NCBI RefSeq assembly: GCF_038002345.1
Contig: NZ_JBBOCJ010000001.1
Span: forward strand, 2,170,001 to 2,234,000
Source: Paenibacillus sp. FSL M7-0420
Lineage (GTDB): Bacteria > Bacillota > Bacilli > Paenibacillales > Paenibacillaceae
Direction: 5' to 3'
DNA length: 64,000 bases
The notes under the pieces are model-generated. The model ran no database searches. It saw only the letters and a program-made list of their open reading frames with translations, and was not told the DNA's origin. A program made the position numbers and the translations under genes. Shown here piece by piece: positions 1 to 7,388 of this stretch. Position 1 is the first letter of the stretch, and each line of letters starts with the position of its first letter.

Positions 1-1
1 C

Positions 2-595
2 GAACCGATCATTATCGTTGCTCCACAGATGGACAACAGCTATGGACTGAATGCTGTAGTTAATCCAGGTGATCCCGCAGCACTGGGCGGTGAACGGTAT
101 GAGGATTATCTGGTCAAGGATGTTGTGGAATATACAGATTCGCATTTTAATACTATGGCTGAGCGCGGTTCCCGTTATATTGGCGGTATATCGATGGGAG
201 GTTTTATCAGCCTGCATTCGGCGTTTTTGCATAGCGATGTCTATAGCAGGGTTGGCGGGCATAGCCCGGCGCTGTTCCTGGATGATTGGTCTCTTGCCGG
301 AGGCGAGAACGGCCTGATCCAGTTTCTCTATCCGACGGAAGCGCTGCGGCAGGAGCGTGACCCGCTTCTTTTGGCGCAGAACAGGGACTTATCGAAGTTG
401 AGTATCTACCTGGACTGCGGGGCGGAGGATAGCTACCGGTTCTATGAAGGCACGGAGCAACTGTATACCCTGCTTAAGGAGAAGGGCGTGCCGGTAGAAT
501 ATCACCTCAGAGCAGGCCAGCATGACGGGGACTATTGGAAGAGTCACATGGACGAATATTTGAAGTTCTATGCCGGGAGGACGAAGGGATTATGA
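2..595 (+). CDS. Putative alpha/beta-hydrolase esterase (5' end outside window)
   Basis: The reading frame is open from the first bases of the window, so the N-terminus lies upstream. The visible part has the nucleophile elbow G-I-S-M-G-G (residues about 60-65 of the visible protein) and a late D-x(n)-H pair (DCGAEDS, then AGQHDGDYW), as in the esterase D / putative esterase family of serine hydrolases. No signal peptide can be judged. Its stop codon overlaps the next start (ATGA), so it is translationally coupled to the kinase-like gene behind it. The substrate cannot be told from sequence. It resembles the enterochelin-esterase/S-formylglutathione-hydrolase-like group, and the visible length of about 197 residues suggests that only 40-60 residues are missing. 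Confidence 0.75.
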   Translation, partial: EPIIIVAPQMDNSYGLNAVVNPGDPAALGGERYEDYLVKDVVEYTDSHFNTMAERGSRYIGGISMGGFISLHSAFLHSDVYSRVGGHSPALFLDDWSLAGGENGLIQFLYPTEALRQERDPLLLAQNRDLSKLSIYLDCGAEDSYRFYEGTEQLYTLLKEKGVPVEYHLRAGQHDGDYWKSHMDEYLKFYAGRTKGL

Positions 596-1614
596 CGCTT
601 ACGAATTACACATTGAATTTTGAAAAGCTGTGTGCTACATATAAGTTGGGCTTACTGAGTGGTGTGCCGGAGCAAATCTCCGGCGGTTTCCTCCACCGGA
701 TGTATCGTGTGACCACGAATCAGGCAGAGTATGCAGTGAAGGCGCTTAACCCGCAGCTGATGCGGAAGGAAGCTGTGATGAATAATATGATAGCAGCCGA
801 AAAGGTAGCCATGCTGGCCCGCAGCCAGGGAGTGAACGCACTTCCTGCACTGCTGAATGAGGGAAGCTGTATACATGAAGCGGATGGGCAATATTATTTG
901 CTGTTCCCTTGGATAGAAGGCCGTTCCATCTCTGCGGCTGAAGCGGGGCTGGAGCAATGCATTCTGATCGGACAAGCTCTGGCTGACATCCATGCAGCGG
1001 ACTTCGCTCCTCTTCACAAAGAGCTTCAAAGGGACAGCACAGCGGAGGAATTACGGACAGATTGGCAAGGGTATGCCTTGCAGGGCGAAGCTATGGGCCT
1101 ACCATGGGCTGCACCCCTTAAGGCTAATCTGGATAAGCTAAGCTGCTATGAAAAGCAGGTCAATGCCGCTATGGCGGTCCTTAGCGGGAACATAGTCATC
1201 AGCCACCGGGATCTGGACCCGAAGAATGTAATGTGGAGCTCTGAAGGCCAGCCCGTGATCATTGACTGGGAGGCCGCAGGCTGGGTTAACCCGGCGCAGG
1301 AGCTGATGGAAGTGGCGCTCTATTGGTCAGACTTTGAGAGTGGTCACATCCGCAAGGCAGATTTCTGTGCAGTAATCCATGCTTACCGTAATCAAGGGGG
1401 AGAAATTACTGATCCCTGGCCCGAGGTGCTAAGCAGCGGCTTCCACGGCAAAATAGGCTGGCTGGAGTATAGCCTCCGGCGGTCTCTGGGCCTGGAAGGA
1501 CCGGATATTTCCGAGCGGGAGCTTGGAACGAGTCAGGTGCTGCCTACCCTGCAAGCATTGAATGATTATGCCGGATTCATTCCGGTATGCCTGCAATGGT
1601 TTGAAGATCTTTGA
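592..1614 (+). CDS. Aminoglycoside phosphotransferase (APH)-family kinase
   Basis: The 340-residue protein has the APH/choline-kinase fold signatures. The catalytic loop is SHRDLDPKN (H205, D207, N212) and the metal-binding segment IIDWEAAG has D225. An ATP-lobe segment around EYAVKAL carries the conserved Lys (K50). I chose the ATG at 592 because it overlaps the upstream stop as ATGA and has GGGAGG 11 bases before it; an upstream in-frame ATG at 535 lies inside the previous gene. The family phosphorylates small hydroxylated molecules (aminoglycosides, homoserine, choline, sugars). Nothing here fixes the substrate, so this is not evidence of antibiotic resistance. It sits in an operon with an esterase and a DUF1801 protein. 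Confidence 0.8.
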   Translation: MTLTNYTLNFEKLCATYKLGLLSGVPEQISGGFLHRMYRVTTNQAEYAVKALNPQLMRKEAVMNNMIAAEKVAMLARSQGVNALPALLNEGSCIHEADGQYYLLFPWIEGRSISAAEAGLEQCILIGQALADIHAADFAPLHKELQRDSTAEELRTDWQGYALQGEAMGLPWAAPLKANLDKLSCYEKQVNAAMAVLSGNIVISHRDLDPKNVMWSSEGQPVIIDWEAAGWVNPAQELMEVALYWSDFESGHIRKADFCAVIHAYRNQGGEITDPWPEVLSSGFHGKIGWLEYSLRRSLGLEGPDISERELGTSQVLPTLQALNDYAGFIPVCLQWFEDL

Positions 1615-1640
1615 ACCAACCCAAGGGAGATGAAGCCGGA

Positions 1641-2027
1641 GTGGAAAAGAACAAAGTTACCTATGAAACGGTTGACCAATATATTGCGGACTTTGCACCG
1701 GAGGTCCAGGAGCTTCTGGAGAGCTTGCGTAAGGTCATTTCGAAAGCTGCGCCGGAGGCCGTGGAGAAGATCAGCTACCAGATGCCTACCTGGTTCCTGC
1801 ATAAGAATCTGGTGCATTTTGCCGCCTTCAAGAACCATATCGGATTCTACCCGGCACCCAGCGGGATTGAAGTCTTCAAGGAAGAGCTGGCGCGTTACAA
1901 AGGAGCCAAGGGTTCGGTGCAGTTCCCCATTAATGAGCCGCTCCCCTATGATCTCATTGCCAGAATCGTCAAATTCAGAGTAGCAGAGAATCAGCAGCAG
2001 GCTGCAGAAAAGCGGAAGAAGAAATAA
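1641..2027 (+). CDS. DUF1801 / YdhG-like protein
   Basis: This is a 128-residue protein with the family pattern VDQYIADFAPEVQELLESLR followed by YQMPTW, HFAAFKNHIGFYP and KGSVQFPINEPLP. The pattern matches the DUF1801 (YdhG-like) family, whose B. subtilis relative has been described as a frataxin-like iron chaperone. The role here is inferred only. A TTG at 1611 overlaps the previous stop but has no ribosome site. The in-frame GTG at 1641 has AAGGGAGA 10 bases upstream and gives the family's usual N-terminus, so I prefer it. The Lys/Arg-rich C-terminus ends in KRKKK. It is the last gene of the three-gene operon and is followed by a stem-loop. Confidence 0.75.
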   Translation: MEKNKVTYETVDQYIADFAPEVQELLESLRKVISKAAPEAVEKISYQMPTWFLHKNLVHFAAFKNHIGFYPAPSGIEVFKEELARYKGAKGSVQFPINEPLPYDLIARIVKFRVAENQQQAAEKRKKK

Positions 2028-2057
2028 GAGAGCGTGCTCATGCCGATCCAACTCAAA

Positions 2058-2108
2058 ATAAGGGGCTGTCCCGAAGCCATGAAGTGGCTACTTGGGACAA
2101 CCCCTTAT
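2058..2108. terminator. Bidirectional terminator-like stem-loop
   Basis: Arms ATAAGGGGCTGTCCC and GGGACAACCCCTTAT pair with one C-A mismatch on the plus strand. On the minus strand this position is a G-U pair. An inner AGCCA/TGGCT hairpin lies in the loop. It sits between convergent genes (DUF1801 and the M3 peptidase) and could end both. Confidence 0.6.
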
Positions 2109-2171
2109 AGTTGATGCTGTGATTGATGGTGCATGGAAACTTAATTGTATCTGGTGTATGAATCCCAGTCC

Positions 2172-3872
2172 TTACAGTGCCTTATCGTCTATGCTGTTCA
2201 ACCAGCCCTCAATCTCTCCGATAACAGAGCCGATGCAGCCATCCTCGAACGGGGAGGTTAATCCGGCAAGCTTCACCAGCTCCGTGAAGGAGCGGCTGCC
2301 TCCGGCCTGACAGAGCTTCAGGTAATCCGGCCAAGCCGAGGTGAAGTCCTCGTTCGAGCGTTTCCAGAACTGGAAGGCGCAGAGCTGGGCCAGGGTATAG
2401 TCGATATAGTAGAACGGGGAACGGAAGATATGAGCCTGCTTGTGCCAGAAGCCGCCTTGTTCCAGATAAGCATTGCCGTCATAATCACGGTGCGGCAGGT
2501 ATTTCCGTTCAATGTCCCGCCAAGCCTGTTTGCGTTCCTGCGGCGTAGCTTCCGGATGCTCGTACACAAAATGCTGGAATTCATCGACAGAGACGCCATA
2601 AGGAATGAACTCCAGACTGTCAGCCAGGTGGTTGAAGCGGTACTTGTCCGCCTCCTCCTTGAAGAACAGGTCCATCCATGGCCAGGCGAAGAACTCCATA
2701 CTCATCGAATGAATCTCAGCGGCTTCGGAGGTCGGGAACGCATATTCAGGGACCTCCATATTCCGGCTGGAATACACCTGGAAGGCGTGCCCGACCTCGT
2801 GGGTTAGCACATCGATATCTCCGGAGGTTCCATTGAAGTTGGAGAAAATGAACGGCGCGCGGTAGTCGCTGAAGAAGGTACAGTAGCCGCCGAATTCCTT
2901 GCCTTTTTTGCTGACCAGATCCATCAGCCCGTTCTCCTGCATGAAGGTGAAGAATTCACCGGTCTGCGGGGACATCTCCTGGTACATCTTCGCACCATTC
3001 GCCACGATCCAGTCCGGGTCTCCCTTAGGGGTAGCGTTGCCGGAATTGAACTTAATACCCTCATCGTAAAATTTCAGCCCGTCCAGCTGAAGGCGTTCGC
3101 GCTGGCGCTGCTTCAGCTTCCCTGCAACCGGCACGATATGCTCATGTACCTGCTTGCGGAAGCCTGCTACCATCTCAGCATTATAATCGGTACGTCCCAT
3201 CCGGTCATACCCGAGCTCCACGAAGCTCTTGTATCCCAGCTTGGCAGCGATTCCCGCCCGGACCTTCACCAGCTCGTCGTAGATCCGGTCGAATTCGGGT
3301 TCATGCTTTGCCATGAAGGCATTACGGGCTTCGAATACGCCTTTGCGGACTTCACGGTCCGTGGAAGAATCGAACGGAATCAGCTGTGCCAGCGTGCGTT
3401 CTTCGCCCTGGAACAGGATTTTGGCGGACGCGATTAATTGAGAGTATTCGGAGGACAGCTTATTCTCCAGCTGCAGATCTTCAATGACTTCAGGGCTGAA
3501 GGTACGCAGTGAGATCTCGGCCAGGCTTAGGAGCTGTGTTCCCCATTCCTGCTCGAACTCGGCTCTATATTTGGAATTGACGAGGGCTCTGTAATAATCC
3601 GTGATGTACTCCTGGATCACCGGTCCGGTCTCATCCATATAATCCTGCTCTGCCTTGTAGAATGCATCCTCCGTATCGATGGAGTGGCGGACACTCACGA
3701 GGGTCTCCATCGTATCGAAGCGGCTGCGCAGCTTATTGATTGCTGCCACGGCAGCCTTTTGCTCCTCCAGATTGCCTGTCTCCAGGTCCTTCAGCAGAGT
3801 GGTGAACTCCTGTTTGAATTGCTCCACATCCGGGCGTTCGTATACATATTCTGTGAATTTCATTTGCTGCAT
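2172..3872 (-). CDS. M3 family oligoendopeptidase (PepF-type zinc metallopeptidase)
   Basis: The 566-residue cytoplasmic enzyme carries the thermolysin-like zinc motif HEVGH (H358, E359, H362) within DIDVLTHEVGHAFQ. A downstream EAAEIHSMSMEFF segment supplies the third ligand. The length and all-helical N-terminal half fit the M3/M32-type oligoendopeptidase F group that trims oligopeptides. No signal peptide is seen. The start ATG at 3872 has AAAGGA a few bases upstream. It appears monocistronic, divergent from the small regulator at 4249, with a perfect TATAAT upstream. Confidence 0.9.
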   Translation of the reverse strand: MQQMKFTEYVYERPDVEQFKQEFTTLLKDLETGNLEEQKAAVAAINKLRSRFDTMETLVSVRHSIDTEDAFYKAEQDYMDETGPVIQEYITDYYRALVNSKYRAEFEQEWGTQLLSLAEISLRTFSPEVIEDLQLENKLSSEYSQLIASAKILFQGEERTLAQLIPFDSSTDREVRKGVFEARNAFMAKHEPEFDRIYDELVKVRAGIAAKLGYKSFVELGYDRMGRTDYNAEMVAGFRKQVHEHIVPVAGKLKQRQRERLQLDGLKFYDEGIKFNSGNATPKGDPDWIVANGAKMYQEMSPQTGEFFTFMQENGLMDLVSKKGKEFGGYCTFFSDYRAPFIFSNFNGTSGDIDVLTHEVGHAFQVYSSRNMEVPEYAFPTSEAAEIHSMSMEFFAWPWMDLFFKEEADKYRFNHLADSLEFIPYGVSVDEFQHFVYEHPEATPQERKQAWRDIERKYLPHRDYDGNAYLEQGGFWHKQAHIFRSPFYYIDYTLAQLCAFQFWKRSNEDFTSAWPDYLKLCQAGGSRSFTELVKLAGLTSPFEDGCIGSVIGEIEGWLNSIDDKAL

Positions 3873-3900
3873 CGCATCCTTTCTTTACCATATAGATCTT

Positions 3901-3929
3901 ATTATATAATCGGCGCCCGCAAAAAACTA
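3901..3929 (-). promoter_or_regulatory. Possible sigma-A promoter of the M3 peptidase gene
   Basis: Read on the minus strand, a perfect -10 TATAAT (3901-3906) is preceded by a weak -35 TAGTTT at 17 bp. It lies about 30 bases upstream of the start codon. Confidence 0.4.
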
Positions 3930-3994
3930 ATGTTCTTCCGGTAAACTTTGATTATAGCTAAACACTATACTCCTGGCACCGCGCACATCCGTTG

Positions 3995-4023
3995 TTGAAC
4001 CAATATGGAAATTATTCTAGAAT
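3995..4023 (+). promoter_or_regulatory. Sigma-A promoter with overlapping palindrome, upstream of the CD3324-type gene
   Basis: -35 TTGAAC and -10 TAGAAT are separated by 17 bp. The perfect 12-base palindrome TATTCTAGAATA (4013-4024) covers the -10 and would suit a repressor or autoregulator. Transcription from here would give a leader of about 220 nt before the gene at 4249. Confidence 0.5.
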
Positions 4024-4068
4024 AGAGTTAATCTGCACCAATTATTAAATCCCGGGAGGTGATGACCC

Positions 4069-4125
4069 ATGTTTCGGATGAGTCAGTATATGAACGGCAC
4101 GCTCCATGCAAAGCCTGTGAAATAA
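4069..4125 (+). CDS. 18-codon upstream ORF (possible leader peptide)
   Basis: ATG at 4069 is preceded by a very strong ribosome site (GGGAGGTGAT, 4054-4063) and encodes MFRMSQYMNGTLHAKPVK before TAA. The sequence is too short to classify. Translation is supported by the ribosome site alone. Its last six codons form one arm of two mutually exclusive stems in the leader of the downstream HTH gene, so its translation could influence which structure forms. It shows no run of a single amino acid as classic attenuator peptides do. Alternatively it is a tiny functional peptide or a chance ORF. Confidence 0.4.
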   Translation: MFRMSQYMNGTLHAKPVK

Positions 4126-4210
4126 CTAAGGCGAAAGCTTGGCATGGAGCGGATTCATATTCGCCTGAAGTATGTTTTAAGAAATACAGTTATTTATACA
4201 CAGGCTTTGC
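4101..4210 (+). promoter_or_regulatory. Structured leader with alternative stems upstream of the CD3324-type gene
   Basis: Three inverted repeats overlap. GCTCCATGC (4101-4109) pairs with GCATGGAGC (4142-4150), extended by AAGC/GCTT. AGGCGAA (4129-4135) pairs with TTCGCCT (4160-4166). A perfect 12-base pair set joins GCAAAGCCTGTG (4108-4119) to CACAGGCTTTGC (4199-4210). The first and third cannot form together. The ribosome site of the next gene (AAGGAG, 4233-4238) follows. No canonical terminator is formed, so control at translation or RNA stability is more likely than attenuation; this is inference. Confidence 0.45.
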
Positions 4211-4248
4211 CCTTAAAAGATTAATATATTTTAAGGAGCGAGCCAGAT

Positions 4249-4524
4249 ATGCAATGTATAAATGCAGCAAAGCTGTTGCCAGACCACCTGCTGAAGGAGA
4301 TTCAGCAATATATTCAAGGGGAAGCCCTGTATATCCCAACCTGCAAGAGCAAACGCAGAAAATGGGGCGAAAGCTCAGGGGCAGCCGATTACTATAAAGT
4401 CCGCAATGCTGAGATCCGTAGCCGCTTCCAAGAAGGTGCAGAGTTGTACCAATTGTGCGAGCAATACGGGTTATCCATCGACAGCATCCGTAAAATTGTA
4501 TATTCCAAGAACCCGCAGAGCTGA
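4249..4524 (+). CDS. CD3324 family HTH protein (Mor-activator-like)
   Basis: The 91-residue protein matches the small CD3324 family. It has an N-terminal INAAKLLPDHLLKEIQQYIQG helix pair, a basic KSKRRKWGESSG turn, then a C-terminal helix-turn-helix (LCEQYGLSIDSIRKIVY) related to the Mor transcription activator fold. It is presumably a DNA-binding regulator with unknown targets. The start ATG has AAGGAG 10 bases upstream. It is transcribed alone behind a long structured leader and ends in an intrinsic terminator that overlaps its stop codon. The last 30 bases and the terminator recur in degraded form at about 4954-4992. Confidence 0.8.
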   Translation: MQCINAAKLLPDHLLKEIQQYIQGEALYIPTCKSKRRKWGESSGAADYYKVRNAEIRSRFQEGAELYQLCEQYGLSIDSIRKIVYSKNPQS

Positions 4525-4536
4525 TCTGCGGTTTTT
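4513..4536 (+). terminator. Intrinsic terminator of the CD3324-type gene
   Basis: CCGCAGA and TCTGCGG form a 7-bp stem around GCTGA, followed by TTTTTT. The TGA stop lies in the loop. Confidence 0.8.
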
Positions 4537-4689
4537 TGCGGTTGGAGAGGGCGTGGTTGCCGGGAAAAGTGCCAAGCGGATGCCGTGTATGGTCAAGTGT
4601 GCATCGGTAATAGACAGTGGATGGTCAAGAGACATCAGCCAAGCTGCTATAGTTGAGTGTTGATCGGCTAAGGGTGCGATTTTCACAAA

Positions 4690-5197
4690 GGCTACGGACT
4701 GAGATTCCGCTATTGTGGATTTTCAGGACCAAGTGGAACTTTGGCGGACTGACAATCCGTTATTGCTGCTCAGACAGGCCGTTTCGGTGGTTTGTAAGGC
4801 GGATAGCGGAATCTCAGTCCGCGAACAAGCGAATAAGTAACAATTTCGGTAAAATAGCGGCTTCTCAGTCCGCGCCATCAGGCTCGTGCGTCTCGTGTAC
4901 CTCCGACATCAGTCTCCCGCACATCAGCTACCCCAAGCTCGTCATAAAACTAATATTCCAGGGACCCGCAGAGCTGAACTGCGGTTTTTTTTGAGGTTGG
5001 TGGGGGGCTACGGACTGAGATTCCGCTAATGTGGATTTACAGCGCCATATGGACTTTTGGCGGACTGACAATCCGTTATTGCTGCTTAGACAGGCCGTTT
5101 GAGTGGTTTGTAAGGCGGATAGCGGAATCTCAGTCCGCGAACAAGCGAATAAGTAACAATTTCGGTAAAATAGCGGCTTCTCAGTCCGCGGCATCAG
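4690..5197. repeat. Duplicated palindromic repeat block (two copies, 316 bp apart)
   Basis: Copy 1 (about 4690-4880) and copy 2 (about 5006-5197) are near-identical over roughly 190 bp. Each copy holds two forward units beginning CGGACTGA (4695, 4745 and 5011, 5061) and two inverted units around TAGCGG..TCTCAGTCCG (4804, 4855 and 5120, 5171). Spacing is 50-51 bp within each pair. The inverted arms could fold into a large nested hairpin. Frames that stay open across it differ between copies and have no ribosome sites, so I do not treat it as coding. The remaining 5198-5317 shows only low-complexity C-rich sequence. Confidence 0.75.
4966..4992 (+). terminator. Second copy of the CD3324-gene terminator
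   Basis: CCGCAG and CTGCGG with the same GCTGA-type loop precede eight T residues. The flanks (ATTCCAnnnACCCGCAGAGCTGA) match the end of the CD3324-type gene, so this is a duplicated 3' end without its gene. Confidence 0.6.
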
Positions 5198-5317
5198 GCT
5201 CGTGCACCTCCGCGCCATTAGACTCGTATCCCCCCCGCCACATCAGGCTCACACACTTCCGAGTCAGCCCCCCGGCTACACAGGCTTACGTCTCCCGCCC
5301 GCAAGGCTCAGCGCCTA

Positions 5318-6022
5318 CTAGACCCGGAGCTTATACGTGCGAACCCGCTCTGTACCACTCGCCACCTCCAGGACTTGTAGATCAACGAGATGGTGAAGAA
5401 TGCGCCTCGCTTGGCGGTCACACACCCGCAAATGCGCGGCCAGCTCCAGCGGCGTCAGCGGACGCAGAATACGCCGGGCCAGGCGGACGGTTTCTGCCTC
5501 CAGCCAGGATAATGATGCAGATACATCAGTAGCAGCGAATCTGCCAATGAACGCAAGTACAAGCTGCTGGCATAGCTGAGGTTCTTCTGTAATAGACGGA
5601 TAGGCAATAGGCAAAAAGGTCCAACCGTCCAGCGCCAGCAGACAATGCCGTCTGCATAAGTCTTTGAACCGCCTGACATCAAGGTCCCGTGCATGCGGAC
5701 CAAAGCCTTGAATCTCAATGCCGCCCTTGGCACCGCCTGGCATATACGCCAGATCTAAATAACAGTAACCGTTGTTGAAATCACGGACCTCCCACTCCGT
5801 ATATAGAGACTTGAAATTGCCGACAGCGGGAATCCAGACTGAGCGCAGAAACTCTACGGTCCCGTGCCCCAACCCCTTATTAAGAAACTCCAACCTTATT
5901 GAACTTGTCTCCGCATGAATCTGTTCCTGAAGCCATTCCTCAACATGCTGCTCGAATCTCGACAATGAAGCTTCCCCTTTACTGTAGATTAGCCGTGAAA
6001 TCCGCAGTGATCCTGAACACAA
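5318..6022 (-). CDS. PD-(D/E)XK-like domain fused to a C-terminal winged helix; function unknown
   Basis: This is a 234-residue protein. In the middle, YLDLAYMPGGAKGGIEIQGFG followed by RF-KD-RR resembles the D...ExQ core of PD-(D/E)XK-type nucleases related to DUF559/VSR. The C-terminal 65 residues (TPLELAAHLRVCDRQARRILHHLVDLQVLE) form a winged helix-turn-helix. It could be a regulator using a nuclease-fold sensing domain, or a DNA repair/restriction-type factor; neither is shown. I chose the TTG at 6022 because GGAGG lies 9 bases upstream. It is transcribed alone, divergent from the LytTR pair. Confidence 0.6.
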   Translation of the reverse strand: MCSGSLRISRLIYSKGEASLSRFEQHVEEWLQEQIHAETSSIRLEFLNKGLGHGTVEFLRSVWIPAVGNFKSLYTEWEVRDFNNGYCYLDLAYMPGGAKGGIEIQGFGPHARDLDVRRFKDLCRRHCLLALDGWTFLPIAYPSITEEPQLCQQLVLAFIGRFAATDVSASLSWLEAETVRLARRILRPLTPLELAAHLRVCDRQARRILHHLVDLQVLEVASGTERVRTYKLRV

Positions 6023-6103
6023 GAAAAGCCGCCTCCATAGAGACGCATCCAGAGTTAGCTCCAGATAAACGCTCTATTGAGGCGGCGTGTTCTTCACGAC
6101 CTA

Positions 6104-6141
6104 TACCGGTTATTATACCGTATTTCTTTTTATAACCGGTA
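6104..6141. promoter_or_regulatory. Inverted repeat, candidate operator in divergent region
   Basis: TACCGGTTAT (6104-6113) and ATAACCGGTA (6132-6141) are perfect 10-base inverted copies 18 bases apart, in the gap between the nuclease-like gene and the LytTR gene. The half-site shares an ACCGGTTAT-like core loosely reminiscent of LytTR targets. Which regulator binds it is unknown. Confidence 0.5.
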
Positions 6142-6238
6142 CCATTTATTGCAGAAGAACCAATGAAGGAGTTGAGCCTGGTTGGACCTCCCAAACCTGC
6201 AGCTTGAACCCGCTGGAGCGCAGCTTGCGCAGAGGCCA

Positions 6239-6267
6239 TTGTATAAGTCTTTTTACAAAAATATACT
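6239..6267 (+). promoter_or_regulatory. Sigma-A promoter of the LytTR-DUF3021 operon
   Basis: -35 TTGTAT and -10 TATACT are spaced exactly 17 bp apart, about 36 bases before the GTG start. Confidence 0.65.
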
Positions 6268-6302
6268 GTAGCTGTAGGGAGAGAAGGCAGGAGGCGGTGG
6301 CG

Positions 6303-6740
6303 GTGAAAATCACGATTGAGCAGGTTCCGGAGGGCGGTGAGCCTGAAATTATTCTCAGGTGCAATGACCCGGATGAAGCCTTGCTGGGGCTGATCTACTC
6401 GGTGAACGCAGGCGCAAGGAAGCTGATTGGTATGACCGGGCTGCAAATGCACATTATCCATCCGCGTGACGTCTACTACTTCGAGGCGGTCGATCATAAG
6501 GTGTTCATCTACTGCCAGGAGAAGGTGTATGAGTCAAGGCTGAAGCTGTATGAGCTGGAGACGGAGTATGAGTCTGGCGATTTTTTCAGAGCATCCAAAT
6601 CCAGTATTCTGAATGTGGCCAAGATCGAGTCGCTCCGCCCGGTGCTTTACGGAAGATACGAGGCGCTGCTGCACAACGGTGAGAAGGTCTACATCTCCAG
6701 ACAATACGTCCCGGTGCTCAAACGGAAGCTAGGGTTATAG
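6303..6740 (+). CDS. LytTR-domain DNA-binding protein
   Basis: The 145-residue cytoplasmic protein has a C-terminal LytTR domain (about residues 48-143: HIIHPRDVYYFEAVDHKVF, then FFRASKSSILNVAKIESLRP and the final VYISRQYVPVLKRKL). There is no receiver domain, so it is not a classical response regulator. The GTG at 6303 has GGAGG 8 bases before it; the GTG two codons earlier is too close. It is followed after 34 bases by a four-helix DUF3021 membrane protein. Such LytTR/membrane-protein pairs (LytTR regulatory systems, for example HdrRM and BrsRM of streptococci) are known in which the membrane partner restrains the DNA-binding protein. I infer the same logic here. Confidence 0.85.
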   Translation: MKITIEQVPEGGEPEIILRCNDPDEALLGLIYSVNAGARKLIGMTGLQMHIIHPRDVYYFEAVDHKVFIYCQEKVYESRLKLYELETEYESGDFFRASKSSILNVAKIESLRPVLYGRYEALLHNGEKVYISRQYVPVLKRKLGL

Positions 6741-6774
6741 CTGTGCTGTCAACACTTGAATAGGAGGAATACTC

Positions 6775-7230
6775 ATGATTACAACCAGAAAGTATGTGTC
6801 TTTGTTCGTGAAGGATCTGCTGGTGGCTTGCGGGGGGCTGATGGTGCTCGCGGCGGTTGTGCTGGCTCTGAACTCAACGGAGATGATCCGGGGCTCGCTG
6901 CTGGTGCAGCTGTTCCTGGGGGCTTCGGCATTTACCTGCTTCCGCTATGCGCTGGTGAATACGTATGAGGTAGATCCCAAAGTGCAGACGATCAGCTTCT
7001 ATCTCTGCTTCATCCTTGCCGATGTGCTGGTAATTCTCTGGCTGTGGCAGTTCGCAGATGGCCCGCTGATGGATAAGGGAGTGCTGGTGCCGTTCGTCAT
7101 TGTTATTCTGGTGGTCAAAAGTATGGTATACGCGATGATGCACATCGACGGGAAGCGGGAAGCCAAGAAGCTTAATCAGAAGCTGAATGAGTATAAGCAG
7201 GGCGGGGATCAAGGAGACGAAGAGCTTTAG
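6775..7230 (+). CDS. DUF3021 family membrane protein
   Basis: This 151-residue protein has four hydrophobic segments (about residues 12-33, 40-60, 70-90 and 98-118) and a short charged cytoplasmic tail rich in K/Q/E. It matches DUF3021, a family found next to LytTR regulators. A strong AGGAGGAA ribosome site precedes the ATG. The likely role is a membrane-bound antagonist or sensor for the LytTR protein encoded just upstream. The signal it senses is unknown. It is terminated by the hairpin at 7255. Confidence 0.8.
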   Translation: MITTRKYVSLFVKDLLVACGGLMVLAAVVLALNSTEMIRGSLLVQLFLGASAFTCFRYALVNTYEVDPKVQTISFYLCFILADVLVILWLWQFADGPLMDKGVLVPFVIVILVVKSMVYAMMHIDGKREAKKLNQKLNEYKQGGDQGDEEL

Positions 7231-7254
7231 GAAGCGCTGGAGTTAAGGAGCATG

Positions 7255-7294
7255 AAAGCCATCTTGAAGGGGAAGCGGTCCGGGTGGCTTTTTT
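7255..7294 (+). terminator. Terminator of the LytTR-DUF3021 operon
   Basis: AAAGCCATC pairs with GGTGGCTTT (one G-U) around a 19-nt loop, with a T run following the stem. Confidence 0.55.
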
Positions 7295-7388
7295 GGTGCT
7301 GAGTAAGCTTGGGGATTTTTGTTACCTTTTGCAAGACTGAACCGTAATAAGCCAAATGCTATACATAATCTTCCATGGAGATGATCTT

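Noticed and set aside
592..1614. Aminoglycoside resistance gene
   Set aside because: Only the general APH kinase fold is visible; the protein lacks features that would link it to a known resistance enzyme and sits in a metabolic-looking operon.
4653..5532. Two plus-strand ORFs in the duplicated palindromic block
   Set aside because: They translate repeat DNA, share no start or ribosome site, and differ in frame behaviour between the two copies.
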